This document shows positions 32,653-42,349 of a stretch of 64,000 bases of DNA, piece after piece (the first letter of the stretch is position 1; each line of letters opens with the position of its first letter). The stretch is from Lycium barbarum. Taxonomy: Eukaryota; Streptophyta; Magnoliopsida; Solanales; Solanaceae. A program made the position numbers and the translations under genes. The notes below the pieces were generated by a model. The model ran no database searches, was not told the origin of the DNA, and saw only the letters and a list, made by a program, of their open reading frames with translations. Where the stretch lies: assembly GCF_019175385.1 (NCBI RefSeq), contig NC_083348.1:759001-823000 (forward strand), given 5' to 3'.

Positions 32653-33902
32653 TTTAAGTGTCTAAATTGTGTAACGCAATTGAATCAAAACTCATGCCTG
32701 AGTCCACATCATTTGGATCTTGCGAGTCTTGAAAATTAATATCTTCTCCTTCAAAATCTGAATGGATTGGTGACATCCCTTGTCTTGGAGATAATTCTGG
32801 ACTAGGATCTTTGACTATATATTTATCTTTTTCTTTTGTCTGAAAAAAATCTTTCTAGTGTCTCTTTTACTATATTTTCTATTTTTTCATTTTTCTTCTT
32901 TTTTGCAAGTGTGCTTTTCCTTGTAGAAGTCGCTCCTTGCGTAAGTGTCTTTGGTAGTCTCCGTCTGGTTTGGAGAGATGAACATCCCTCGTCTTCACTT
33001 TTTGGAAAAGTGACAGCCATTAACGGATTTGATAAGTCTTTACCGGCTACCGTTTGAACCGGACTAGCTGTATCCTTACCCGATACAGTGGGTCTAATTG
33101 CATTCATTGGGGAATGCACACCCGTCTCATCCATTTTTGTCTGAGATGGAGAACTCTGAGACTGCATCAATTCGAATTTTAATGCTTGTAGTCTTTGTTC
33201 TAATGTCTTCACCTGATCCAAGAGTTGCATGTTTTCTTGAACCAATGTCTCTTTTTGCTGGTTTAGTCTTTTGACTACATCAGTCATGGTAGAACAATGG
33301 TCGCAAAAGATTATTTTGTCTGTGTCTTTTTATACATTGTACTGGGGGATTTTGTCTGGGTTTTGTCTGAGAGCTGGAGAAATATAATAATTTGGACCCA
33401 ATGTCCCTCTAGCATAATCTAATGCTTCAGTAGAATTATTAAATCCCTTAAAAAGAGGTTTTCTTATGTCTTTAATAGAGTCTACAACTTCTATCCAAGT
33501 CTGAAAAATACCATTAGTTTTACCGTGAACTACAACATAAAATTTAAATTTTTTGTCTAAATTTCGGTCTGTAAAATATTGACAAAGTGCATTTATAGTG
33601 GCTACAAAATGTTTAGCTCCGTCTTTTTTATTACGCGAAATCCATAAATTATCCAGTAAGCATCGTTGTTGTTTATCTATTACATATTCTGGTAATACTT
33701 TAAAAGTCCAATTTGATGGCTGATAGACTACTAAATTATTGGCTCCGAATTGTATTCTTTCTTCCATAGCATTTCTTTCTAATAAAGATGTAGGTCTAAA
33801 ATGAAGGTTACCTAATACTGTCTGTCTGTATGTGTCTTGGGTTGAGGCTATGCCTTTCCCCTTGTCTGCTGTCTGAGAACTGGAAGGTCTCATGCTGTCC
33901 AA
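32653..33902 (-). pseudogene. Transactivator/viroplasmin-like gene, copy B (nonsense and frameshift)
   Basis: It is a close copy of 25368-26618. The frame begins MDSMRPSSSQ at 33902 and runs 190 codons to a premature stop at about 33330, where copy A has a Gln codon in NVQKD (CAA to TAA). Downstream the frame reopens (33287-32823). It is then shifted again near 32848 by one extra A in an A-run, losing the C-terminal acidic segment. The viroplasmin fold is thus cut from the coiled coil. Two independent lesions show it is dead. Confidence 0.88.
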
Positions 33903-33904
33903 AT

Positions 33905-35382
33905 AAAAAATTTAGTTAGTAGTAATATTTAATCTACTTAATTGATCTGCTAAATTATTATCTTTTCCTTTTATATGTTCAAATTTTAAATTATAAATTG
34001 AAATGGTATCTAAAAAATTTAGTCATCGTCTTCTACTGCTATTTTTATCATTTATCTTTTGATAGAATTTAACTATAGCTTCACAGTCTGTTCTAACTAG
34101 TATTTCTGGTTTATTTAGAATATATAGTCTGAAACTATTTAATCCATATATTACGGCTAAAATTTCTGCATCTATACTACTCATATTTCCTTTTTCTTTA
34201 TACTTACCACTTTGATAAGCACATATCTTTTCTTCATTTTTATTACTATATTTACTAGGTTTTGCTTTTAATACTGCTCCCCATCCTTCAAAACTACCGT
34301 CTGTTTCTATAATTAAATAGTCTGTTTCTAGTGGCATATTTAAATTTGGAATGTTTTTTATTTTTTCTTTTATTTTTTGTACTAATTTAATGTCTTCAGT
34401 ATTAAAGTGTTTTTGACCATTTGATCCAGTCTTTGAATATAATGGTCCTGCTATTTCTCCTAAATCTTTTATAAAATTTCTAGCATAATTGACTATTCCT
34501 AAGAATTTTTGTAATTCTTTAACATTGTCTAACTTGTCTGGCATTTCTAAAGCTTTTTTGGCTATATGAGGTTGTAATTTTATCTTAGCTTCTCCTAGTA
34601 CTACTCCTAAAAAGTTTATATAATTTTTACATAGTTTCATTTTCTTTTTACTAATTATTATTCCATTTTCTACAAATAATCTAAATACCGTTTGTAGGTG
34701 TCCTAAATGTTCTTTAATATCTCTACTCTCCAAATATACTATCCATTTTTCTTTGAAAAATTGGTGGAGCTGTCTTTAATCCAAATGGCATTACTAACCA
34801 TTCGAAATGTCCTTCAGAACAGGTGAATGCAGTCCATTCTATACTATCTTCATGCATTCGTACCTGCCAATATCCTGATTTACAATCAAATTTACTAAAT
34901 ATTTTCTTTCCTTGTATTCTATTTATTAGTTCTGTTTTGTCTGGTAACTTATATCCATCTGTTCTAGTGTTATCATTAAGTCTTTTATAGTTTATTACCA
35001 TTCTTCCTTTTCCTCTTACTATTTCGCTATGCTTTCTTACCATAAATGCTGCAAATCTATGTTTAGAAGTAGATCTCCGTATTACTCCTAAGTCCAATAG
35101 TTCTTTTATTTGTACCTTAAAATCTCCTACATCTTGATTTGTTGCTTCAATAGATGTTGTTTTAATTATATAGTCTGGATTTATTATATCTAATTTACAT
35201 ACAATCCTGTTATTTTTCCAATGTTTTAATGGTTTTTCTCCTATAATTTCTATTTCATCTAGTATTTTTATTATATTATCTAGGTCTTTTTGATTTTTTA
35301 TTATTCCTATTCTTTCTATTCCTGTTTTAAAATTATATAACTCTGTCTCTATATCTATTAAAGTATAATCTTTTTCTAGCAT
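33905..35382 (-). pseudogene. Reverse transcriptase-RNase H of copy B, active site deleted
   Basis: The upstream frame (34723-35382) covers MLEKDYTLID through RMVINYKRLND and FEWLVMPFGLKTA. The downstream frame (34023-34733) begins at IKEHLGHLQ and carries RNase H. Compared with copy A, 47 bases are missing at about 34728; the lost bases encode the Y-V-D-D catalytic box, and the loss also shifts the frame. RNase H then stops early at SSRRR, where copy A has Trp (TGG to TGA, 34023-34025). In addition the frame is out of register with the protease frame upstream (one T fewer near 35490). This copy cannot make an active reverse transcriptase. Confidence 0.9.
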
Positions 35383-35426
35383 GTCTTCTTCTCCTAGAAT
35401 TTCTTTTTCTTCTAGAGTTAAATTTT

Positions 35427-38400
35427 TTATTTCTTGTTTGTCTTTACAACATGTATTCTTTTCTTCACATTCTTTACAACAACTATCTTTTTCTTTTGCA
35501 GGTCTGTGGTAGGGATCTTTTTATGACGAATCCTTGTTTCAGTCTTAAGAACTTGTACTGGTGTATGAGTAATATTTTTTAAGAAAATTACTCCATCTCT
35601 TGTAATCATACAGCTACCATTATTATGTAACATAAAGTCTAATCCTATGACAAAGTCTACATTTATATTAAGGTCTCTTACCCATATCTTATCCATTTCA
35701 TAACTTGGTTTGTAAAACTCTGAACATGTATTTATAAAGCTAATGTAGGCTTTATGAACATAATGTCTATATATATTATTATGGGTTCCATCCATTTGCA
35801 TGGCCGCAACTGGTTTTTCTAGAATTTTTATTAAATTAGGTGGAACTATTCTTTTATTTATTATGCACTTTGTGCACCCTGAATCTACTAATGCTAACGT
35901 TTCTATCTCATAATCATCTATTTTAATTCTTGCAAGTATTTTTATTGTTCCTAATTTTTTATCTTCATTACATACTAATGCTTCATGGTCTTCTATGCTC
36001 ATTAATTCTGCTTGAGATTCTTCTGGTATTATTGTTAATGGTTTCATTATTGGTTGTATATTTGATAATCTTATTTCTTCGTCTTCACTATCTACTTCTC
36101 TTTGTTTTCCTCTTTCTAGATTACATAATCTGGTTTCTAATTCATTTATTCTTGTTTCTAATGTTATTATTCTTAGACTAATAGTAGGGTCTTCAATTTT
36201 CTTATGAGTTGTTTCTTTATTTATTTTTGTTTTAAATTCTTTTTCTATACACATTGTACATCCTTCTATGTAACAATTTTTACATTTAACTCTTTTGTCT
36301 CTACTAGGATACCATTTACAAAAGAAACATGCATTACTATCCAATCCTTTATTTCGTTCAAACTCATGGTTACAGTCTTCGGCTATATTTGCTAAATTAT
36401 CCATTGCTTCTAAGTCTAGATTTTCTAATCCTATTTCATTAATTAATTCGTCTGCTTCTGAGTCTGATGAGTCTGTTTTGATTTTTTCTTCAGTGTCTAC
36501 ACTTACTATAGAATATATGCTTTCTGTATCTGACATATACTCGTCTACATTTATTAATGTTTCTTGAAAATCTTCAATTAGCTGGGAATTTCTTGTCTTA
36601 TTATTTATTCTTTTTGGACATGTATTTGCTAAGTGTTCTACACTTCCACAAGTGTAGCATTCTAATTTATTTCTATAATTTCTTTCTGTTCGGTATTTTC
36701 TTACATGCCTATTTCTGTCTAAATAAGGTTTTCTAGCTGATGATTTTCTAAGATAATATTTCTTTCTATTATATTGAGGATAATTTCTATTATACTGCGT
36801 TCGGTATTTTTTATGCTTTTTCTTTTTATAATTGTCTTTATCATAACTTTGTGTCGTGTAAACTACGCTTTTACAAAAGTTCATTTCATTTTCTTTTAAC
36901 TGTTTTTGTATTTGTATATGAGTACATTTTTCTTGTAGTATATCCATTATATGTTGTATCCTATGTCCTATGGACCACGTTAAATTAGGATTCTGCATTA
37001 CTCCGTCTCTCTTATTCCATCTATCTTCTATTTCTCTTCCTAAGGCTCCTGGTAGTTTATTAAATAATTTTTTATTTCCACTAATAGTACAGTAGTAAAA
37101 ATAATCATTTAAAAATTTCTTAATATGAAACCAACTACTTATGCTTAGTTGTTCTAATTTTATTACTGCATTTCTTTGTAGTACTAATAATCCACTATTT
37201 GGATCTTCCCCTGTAATCAAAGTATGTATTTTATTAGTAAAATTATATGGGTTTGCTCCCATGGATACTAGGTGTTGAAATTCCATTGGAAAATTTTCTT
37301 TATAAGCTTCCCATAAAGCTTTGGCTGATTCTCCTAAAAATGTTTCTAAATATTTATACATTGTTTCTGCGTCTGTTTCACTATATGTTTTTATATAGTC
37401 TGCTACTACTATTCCTTTCCAAAGATCTATCACTGAATTCCATCTTTGCGGGTCATGTGCTGCTATATTTAATATTTTACCTTTATTACCTCCTTCTTGA
37501 AGAATAATGGGTTCTTCTATAGGCATTCTTTTTCCTGATGGTTTAACATTATTTAAAGGTTCTCCTCCTGTTCTAAAAACTCTTCTTCTAGGTACATTTC
37601 CTGTGCTAGTATCTATAGTATATTGTTCTCCTGTTGTTCTTTGAAATGGACTAGAACTAGATGCACTAGATTCCATTAATTCTTTTTGACTTATTATAGA
37701 GTCTATTTCTAGTTCGTCATCACTATTTTGCATGTCTTCTAATATTTTATCAAAATTGTCTGATTTCCTTTGGTTTATCTGTTCTACTTTATATCCCCAA
37801 TTATCAGTTCGGGCTTCACATAATTTAAAGTGACTTATGATTTCTTCTATTGTCAATTCTCCTAACTTACATCCTTTACATTTAAAAAGCATATTTTTAT
37901 TTTCTTTTTGAAGTCTTTTTGCTTTTTCTATAGCTTCGTCTACCGCAAACTCGTCTTGTATTAATTCTATATTCATAAAAGTTGTGTCTGTAATTTCATT
38001 TTCGTCTAAAGTACTTTCTTCTTCTATGTCTTTTTGTGGCATATAATTATAATTAGTAAAACGTACAGATGTCTCTCCCTTAGAATTAGTGTACATTAGG
38101 TGGGATTCTGGCTGTAAAATCTTTTTTGTATTAAAATCCTCTAGATTCCATTCCATCCCTGCATATTCTTCAGGATTTATTTTTATAAGTCTTATTCCTT
38201 TATTTCCCATTATTTCTACTACATCTTCTACCTTAATTTTAAATTTTGTATTACTATTATTAGTCATTTTTCCTAGAAATCCTACGCATATTAATAAATT
38301 ATTACCGTCACACATCTCTTCATATCCCTTGGTCTGTATTCCTATTTTTATGTGCTTTCCAAATTCTGCTAAATTCATTATAAAATCTGGGCTAATATAA

Positions 38401-38933
38401 AATATTCCTCCATTATTTGTCATGTCTACTTCTGTTAGTCCTATTATTGATTTTTTCATGTCTGACCATCTATCGTCATAAATTACTATTAAAACTTTAG
38501 TTCCTAAGTTCTTTCTAGTTAGTCCTTTTAATCCTACTACTATTAATCCCATATGCATTAAACTTCTTCTAGTATTTTTTATTTGTCTCACAGCTACTGG
38601 GTCTATTAAATTTATGGTAGTAATTTTATTTCCTATGACTGATATTTGTTGTTCTCTATAATGTCTATATAATTGAGCTGTACTTGAAAACTGTCTTATA
38701 TTATATAGAGTTTTTGGATTTAACAGTTTCAATTGGTTTTGTTGAAAAATTTGTATATCTCTATCTACGTCTATTACCTCACTTAACTGCTGATTATTTT
38801 CTTCTGGGGTTCTTCTATTTAAAATTCTTGATAAGAAATTATTACTTATTCTATTATCTGAAAAATTTACTCTTTGTCTTTCTTGCCTTTCTGATCCTCC
38901 TTCGTTTCTTTGTCTAGTTGAAAGAAGGTCCAT
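35427..38933 (-). CDS. Polyprotein of copy B: movement protein, coat protein, protease
   Basis: This 1,168-residue frame starts MDLLSTRQRN. Rough order: N-terminal region (1-130); 30K-type movement protein (about 130-330), used for cell-to-cell spread; acidic spacer; coat protein core (about 480-740); basic tract; zinc knuckle CYTCGSVEHLANTC (about 758); second Cys cluster (about 865-895); coiled-coil-like segment; aspartic protease LALVDSGCT (about 1011). It ends out of frame after TTDLQKKK because a T-run is one base shorter than in copy A, separating it from reverse transcriptase. The start overlaps the upstream frame by about 66 bases, which is usual for caulimovirid genes. Apart from the lost C-terminal enzymes this frame is open; whether it is transcribed is unknown. 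Confidence 0.87.
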   Translation of the reverse strand: MDLLSTRQRNEGGSERQERQRVNFSDNRISNNFLSRILNRRTPEENNQQLSEVIDVDRDIQIFQQNQLKLLNPKTLYNIRQFSSTAQLYRHYREQQISVIGNKITTINLIDPVAVRQIKNTRRSLMHMGLIVVGLKGLTRKNLGTKVLIVIYDDRWSDMKKSIIGLTEVDMTNNGGIFYISPDFIMNLAEFGKHIKIGIQTKGYEEMCDGNNLLICVGFLGKMTNNSNTKFKIKVEDVVEIMGNKGIRLIKINPEEYAGMEWNLEDFNTKKILQPESHLMYTNSKGETSVRFTNYNYMPQKDIEEESTLDENEITDTTFMNIELIQDEFAVDEAIEKAKRLQKENKNMLFKCKGCKLGELTIEEIISHFKLCEARTDNWGYKVEQINQRKSDNFDKILEDMQNSDDELEIDSIISQKELMESSASSSSPFQRTTGEQYTIDTSTGNVPRRRVFRTGGEPLNNVKPSGKRMPIEEPIILQEGGNKGKILNIAAHDPQRWNSVIDLWKGIVVADYIKTYSETDAETMYKYLETFLGESAKALWEAYKENFPMEFQHLVSMGANPYNFTNKIHTLITGEDPNSGLLVLQRNAVIKLEQLSISSWFHIKKFLNDYFYYCTISGNKKLFNKLPGALGREIEDRWNKRDGVMQNPNLTWSIGHRIQHIMDILQEKCTHIQIQKQLKENEMNFCKSVVYTTQSYDKDNYKKKKHKKYRTQYNRNYPQYNRKKYYLRKSSARKPYLDRNRHVRKYRTERNYRNKLECYTCGSVEHLANTCPKRINNKTRNSQLIEDFQETLINVDEYMSDTESIYSIVSVDTEEKIKTDSSDSEADELINEIGLENLDLEAMDNLANIAEDCNHEFERNKGLDSNACFFCKWYPSRDKRVKCKNCYIEGCTMCIEKEFKTKINKETTHKKIEDPTISLRIITLETRINELETRLCNLERGKQREVDSEDEEIRLSNIQPIMKPLTIIPEESQAELMSIEDHEALVCNEDKKLGTIKILARIKIDDYEIETLALVDSGCTKCIINKRIVPPNLIKILEKPVAAMQMDGTHNNIYRHYVHKAYISFINTCSEFYKPSYEMDKIWVRDLNINVDFVIGLDFMLHNNGSCMITRDGVIFLKNITHTPVQVLKTETRIRHKKIPTTDLQKKKIVVVKNVKKRIHVVKTNKK

Positions 38934-39274
38934 TTTTGTGGTTTTCTAAGTACTTTAACTTTATCTTTTTGAGGTGTTATTTCTACCTTTTTTAATTGGT
39001 CTATTAATTCGTCAACTTCTTTATTTTTAAACGTCTCTTTATTTTTTTGTCTTTGTTGTTCAGTTAACCACGAAATGCGTTCGTCTAATAATTCTAACCT
39101 TGGTACTATTTTTTTTATTATTTCTAATATTAATGAAATTATAGTAGTATTCTGTTGTATTATTATTTGGTCCGATTTAGCGCTAGGTATATAATCTTTA
39201 TAGTCTGCTGGTAAAGGTATAGATTTTTCTATTAATTTTGAGGCTTCTTCTTGAACTAATGTTGGTCTACTCAT
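38867..39274 (-). CDS. Small coiled-coil protein of copy B (caulimovirid accessory frame)
   Basis: This 135-residue frame starts MSRPTLVQEE and is rich in Lys, Glu, Ile and Leu, with a helical middle part (about residues 40-100). It has a strongly charged C-terminus. Its start codon overlaps the stop of the preceding frame in an ATGA arrangement (about 39274-39271), and its end overlaps the polyprotein start. Such overlapping small genes in caulimovirids include the virion-associated protein and the aphid-transmission-type protein; I cannot assign it to either by sequence. No counterpart remains in copy A because of the deletion. Confidence 0.6.
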   Translation of the reverse strand: MSRPTLVQEEASKLIEKSIPLPADYKDYIPSAKSDQIIIQQNTTIISLILEIIKKIVPRLELLDERISWLTEQQRQKNKETFKNKEVDELIDQLKKVEITPQKDKVKVLRKPQKWTFFQLDKETKEDQKGKKDKE

Positions 39275-39842
39275 GAAAGAGTGATTTCTTTTAGTTCTGC
39301 TACTGTCTTTTTTAATTCTCTAATGTCACTAGTTAAAACTTCTACTTGTTGTGTTATTTTAGAGACTATGTGGGTTGTTTTTAGTTCTATTTCTTTTGGT
39401 TTTTCTATAATAACTTTAACTAACTTTTCTATTTCCGTTTTTGTAGGTAATTTTTCTAGATTAAATTTATTAACTAGAGTCTGAACTTTCTTTTCTAATT
39501 CTAATTCTTGTGTTTTTAAGTAATCTAGGTTTTGTTCTAATTTTTCAAAGGTTTTCTTTTGCTTAGTCTGAGATGTAACTACTACTTCTAATATTCTAGT
39601 AATATCTTTATTATTTTCTTGTACTTTTTCACTGAAATTTATGACTAAATCTACTAATGTATTTAATTGTTTATCTTCACTATGTAATATATGATCTCCG
39701 TTACTAAAATTACACTTTATAATACTATGGTCTGTTAATGCTGTATACTTCTTTTCTGGGTATATTTTTAAGTCTAAGTATTCTAGATTTTTTAAGATAT
39801 CTATCTCTCTAGCTTTATTTATTATCGTAACGGGATTTTTAT
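39273..39842 (-). pseudogene. Caulimovirid 5' frame without a start codon, copy B
   Basis: The minus strand is open for about 190 codons with no convincing ATG at its upstream end. The product would be rich in Lys, Glu, Leu and Ile with coiled-coil character, similar in composition to the frames on either side. It ends at a TGA that overlaps the ATG of the next gene. The frame upstream (to 40329) closes at a stop near 39826. A frameshift around 39840 probably separates two parts of one original gene. No family match is recognised. The nature is inferred from composition and from the tight overlap with the next gene. Confidence 0.5.
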
Positions 39843-40329
39843 TTTACAAACTTGTTTCTGATGTTCTATACTAGTTGTAAGTCTTTCTATATCTTCTCTT
39901 ATACCGTGTAATTCCCAAGTTATAGCAGAGATTGTTTCTTCGTTAATCTGACTTTGTAAAAGTCTATTTTGTATTAGTGATGATAATGTTTCTGAATTTA
40001 TTATCTCTAAATATGCACTTAGGGCTTTTTCTACTTGTTGATTTTCTCGTCTTTTCTTTATATCTCTATATAAATACCAATGATTAATTTGTATTTGTCT
40101 GACAAAGGGTAGTGTTCTTATACAATCAATATGGTCTAAATCGCTTTTGGTTATTTAAAGTCTTTCTAGATTTTATATATCGTAGTAATTTATATTCTAA
40201 TCCTGATATTATATCTATTAACTCTTGTAGTCTTAACTGGTTTTCTTTGGTACTGCTTAATTTAGTATATTCCGGATATAATTTTTCTAACTCTTGTTTT
40301 ACAGCTAAATAATTATCTTTCATTACCAA
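39826..40329 (-). pseudogene. First caulimovirid 5' frame of copy B, frameshifted
   Basis: The first ATG after the priming site and leader (40329; MVMKDNYLAV) opens 67 codons that end at a stop at 40126-40128. Coding-like sequence continues in a neighbouring frame from about 40140 to 39826. The composition is Lys/Glu/Leu/Ile-rich, probably helical. The function is not recognised. In caulimovirids with this layout the 5' region encodes an accessory or virion-associated protein, but the homology is too weak to name it. It lies only about 80 bases downstream of the primer binding site. The single frameshift near 40135 breaks it. Confidence 0.5.
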
Positions 40330-40410
40330 AAAAAAAAATAAGTAAAACTAGTTTATATTTTTGTCTAAAATATGGGTTTAAAATACAGATTTAGGTCCAA
40401 AAATCTTCTT

Positions 40411-40422
40411 GCTCTGATACCA
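40411..40422 (-). other. Met-tRNA primer binding site of the pararetrovirus
   Basis: The minus strand reads TGGTATCAGAGC, the initiator Met-tRNA complement used for minus-strand DNA priming in Caulimoviridae. It fixes the start of the linear genome map and exists only in copy B, because the deletion in copy A removed it. Confidence 0.9.
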
Positions 40423-40531
40423 AAAGGGGATAGGGGGTTATATTTTTTGTTTCAATAGATATATAAGTCCTAAATATATAAGTTTTAATTTTTGTAGAAA
40501 GAAAGATAGAAATATGGTATTGTGGTTTTTA

Positions 40532-41160
40532 GCTTATATGTTAATCAATCCTACTCGGTACTTCCTCACTCCTTGAATCTTCTTATCATGTAGGTGTTTT
40601 TCTTATTTTCTGCCTATTCTCCCAATTTTTATAATTTTCGTTTTTTTTTTTTAAATCTGTTTTAGTTATGAATCTTTATTACACTGTTCATCTCTTTCTC
40701 TTAATCTTGATTCTTAATATCCGTCTTCTTTAACCACACCCCGGTTACCATGGCCAACATCGTCCTTTTATCATTTGGACATTAAAACGGCCTTTCAAAC
40801 ACCTAGGAATTTACAGGTTAATCCATCGAGTTTATTAAGAAATTAAGAGAATAACCATATACTAAGAGTAATAGATTCATAACAACAGGTAAGTAATTAT
40901 TCAAATATAATATTTTAATTCAACATAATATTGAACATAAAATAATTTACATAGTAGGGAGATTAGTACAGAAAATGTAGATAAAACTTACATGTCTGAA
41001 GATGGAGAGAGGTTTCCCTTTCGGGTAACCCGAAAAACTACTTCACACTAAAAGAAAATTACTGGAAAGATTAAAACTATTTTACAGGGAAGTTATATTA
41101 CAAAGGATTTTATTGGGAAAAGGAGTTGGGGCATTTTTGGAAGGGAAGAGGAATATGGAG
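40532..41160 (-). promoter_or_regulatory. Pararetroviral intergenic/leader copy 3, truncated before the promoter
   Basis: It matches the leader half of the other intergenic copies, including the TTCGGG-taa-CCCGAA hairpin (41020-41034) and the landmark at 40608. It stops at GGAATATGGAG (41160), where the others continue towards their TATA box about 110 bases further. Copy B therefore has leader and priming site but no viral TATA promoter upstream. Unrelated host DNA begins at 41161. Confidence 0.85.
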
Positions 41161-41508
41161 ATATATCACAAAGCTCTTTTCCCATCTCGTGCAAGATCTT
41201 TACGTTTTTGTTGTTGCTTTTTGTTTCTTACTTATCCTATAATTAATTTTAATATTTTAAATTCCCTCTACAAATTAGCTATTCAACCAAGTGGATCATA
41301 GTTTAAGAAAAAAACATTTTTTAATGCAATTCCTATGAATTCGCTAAAGCAAAAGGAAAATGCGAAAAATTGAAAAAAAAGACGCTAAGTTGTGGAGTTA
41401 CGAAGGAACATGTAAGATAGAAAACTGATATGCAGTTCCTCCATTTCTACCCAAATAATTTAAACACTCTTGCATGGGACACACGTGCGTTCACATGTCC
41501 AAAGACTA

Positions 41509-41555
<47 letters not shown>

Positions 41556-41679
41556 TATATAGATACATATATAGAGAGAAAGCAAGAGAATCAAAGAAAC
41601 GAAAATTGCATAATCGATGCCAGATTAAATTTATAAGGAAAAGAATAATTTTCAAATAAAAGTTAATTCTAAACAAATA
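41161..41679. other. AT-rich stretch with a (TA)n microsatellite
   Basis: No gene is supported. A TA tract of about 22 repeats occupies 41509-41552, roughly 350 bases right of the viral junction. Confidence 0.8.
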
Positions 41680-41898
41680 CTCCCTCCGTCTCAAAAAGAT
41701 TATCTTATTTTCCTTATTAGTTTGTCCCAAAATGATTGACACATTTCTATATTTAGAAACAATTTAACTTTATGAGATGATTTACAGCTACACAAATATC
41801 TAAGATTTGTTTTGGACCACACACTTCTAAATTTTACCTTTATCTTTTAAATTTCATGCCAAATAAAAACCAAGACAATCTTTTTGGGACGGAGGGAG
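41680..41898. mobile_element. Stowaway-like MITE 1
   Basis: The 219-bp element begins CTCCCTCCGTCTCAAAAAGA and ends TCTTTTTGGGACGGAGGGAG as its inverted repeat, with TA on both sides (41678-41679 and 41899-41900). This is the Tc1/mariner Stowaway pattern. It has no coding capacity. Confidence 0.93.
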
Positions 41899-42089
41899 TA
41901 TCAAAATCTTTGAAAGTTCATTCCAAGAAAATACTGAACTTTAAAAACAAAATATTTCTTTCAGATGAGGAGTAACACCATTACCGAATTAAATCTCCCC
42001 ATATACAAATGTTGACAAAATCAATGTTTATTTAAAAGAATGTTTTTTAAACATCTCATGAAGAACGATTCGTCCACAATGTATTAATA

Positions 42090-42349
42090 CTCTCTCTATT
42101 CACTTTTACTTGTTCACTATTCCCTTTATAGATTTTCATATTTACTTGTCAATTTCACATATCAAGGTAAGACAAAAAAAATTCCTGTTTTACCCTTAGC
42201 ATTTATTACTCATTTCAAATCATTTTCCCAACTCCAATACAATTATACACCATTTAATAGGGGTATTGTGATAAAATACCTATCTTGATCATTATTTCTT
42301 AAACAACGTAAAAAGTCAAAACGTGATAAGTAAAAGTGAACGGAGGGAG
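42090..42349. mobile_element. Stowaway-like MITE 2
   Basis: The element begins CTCTCTCTATTCACTTTTAC and ends GTAAAAGTGAACGGAGGGAG, flanked by TA on both sides. It is about 260 bp and non-coding. Confidence 0.9.

Larger units (their letters stand above)
24121..41160 (-). mobile_element. Endogenous pararetrovirus (Caulimoviridae) head-to-tail array
   Basis: All viral parts read on the minus strand. Right to left they are: a truncated intergenic/leader copy (about 40532-41160); copy B (about 32653-40531); a complete intergenic region (about 31331-32652); copy A lacking its 5' third (25368-31330); and a second intergenic region (24121-25367) ending at a TA microsatellite. The landmark TTCTGCCTATTCTCCCAAT occurs at 24131, 31407 and 40608, so the unit is about 9.2 kb in B and 7.3 kb in A. 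Movement, coat, protease, reverse transcriptase, RNase H and viroplasmin domains with a Met-tRNA priming site and no LTRs identify Caulimoviridae. A separate viroplasmin gene and the Solanaceae setting suggest a Solendovirus-related virus (the tobacco vein clearing virus group); this is tentative. Confidence 0.92.

Noticed and set aside
40532..41160. Possible LTRs of the viral array (the repeated 1.3-kb regions)
   Set aside because: The repeats lack TG/CA ends and target duplications. They contain the viroplasmin stop, the promoter and the leader in the order of a circular caulimovirid genome, so they are intergenic regions shared in a tandem array.
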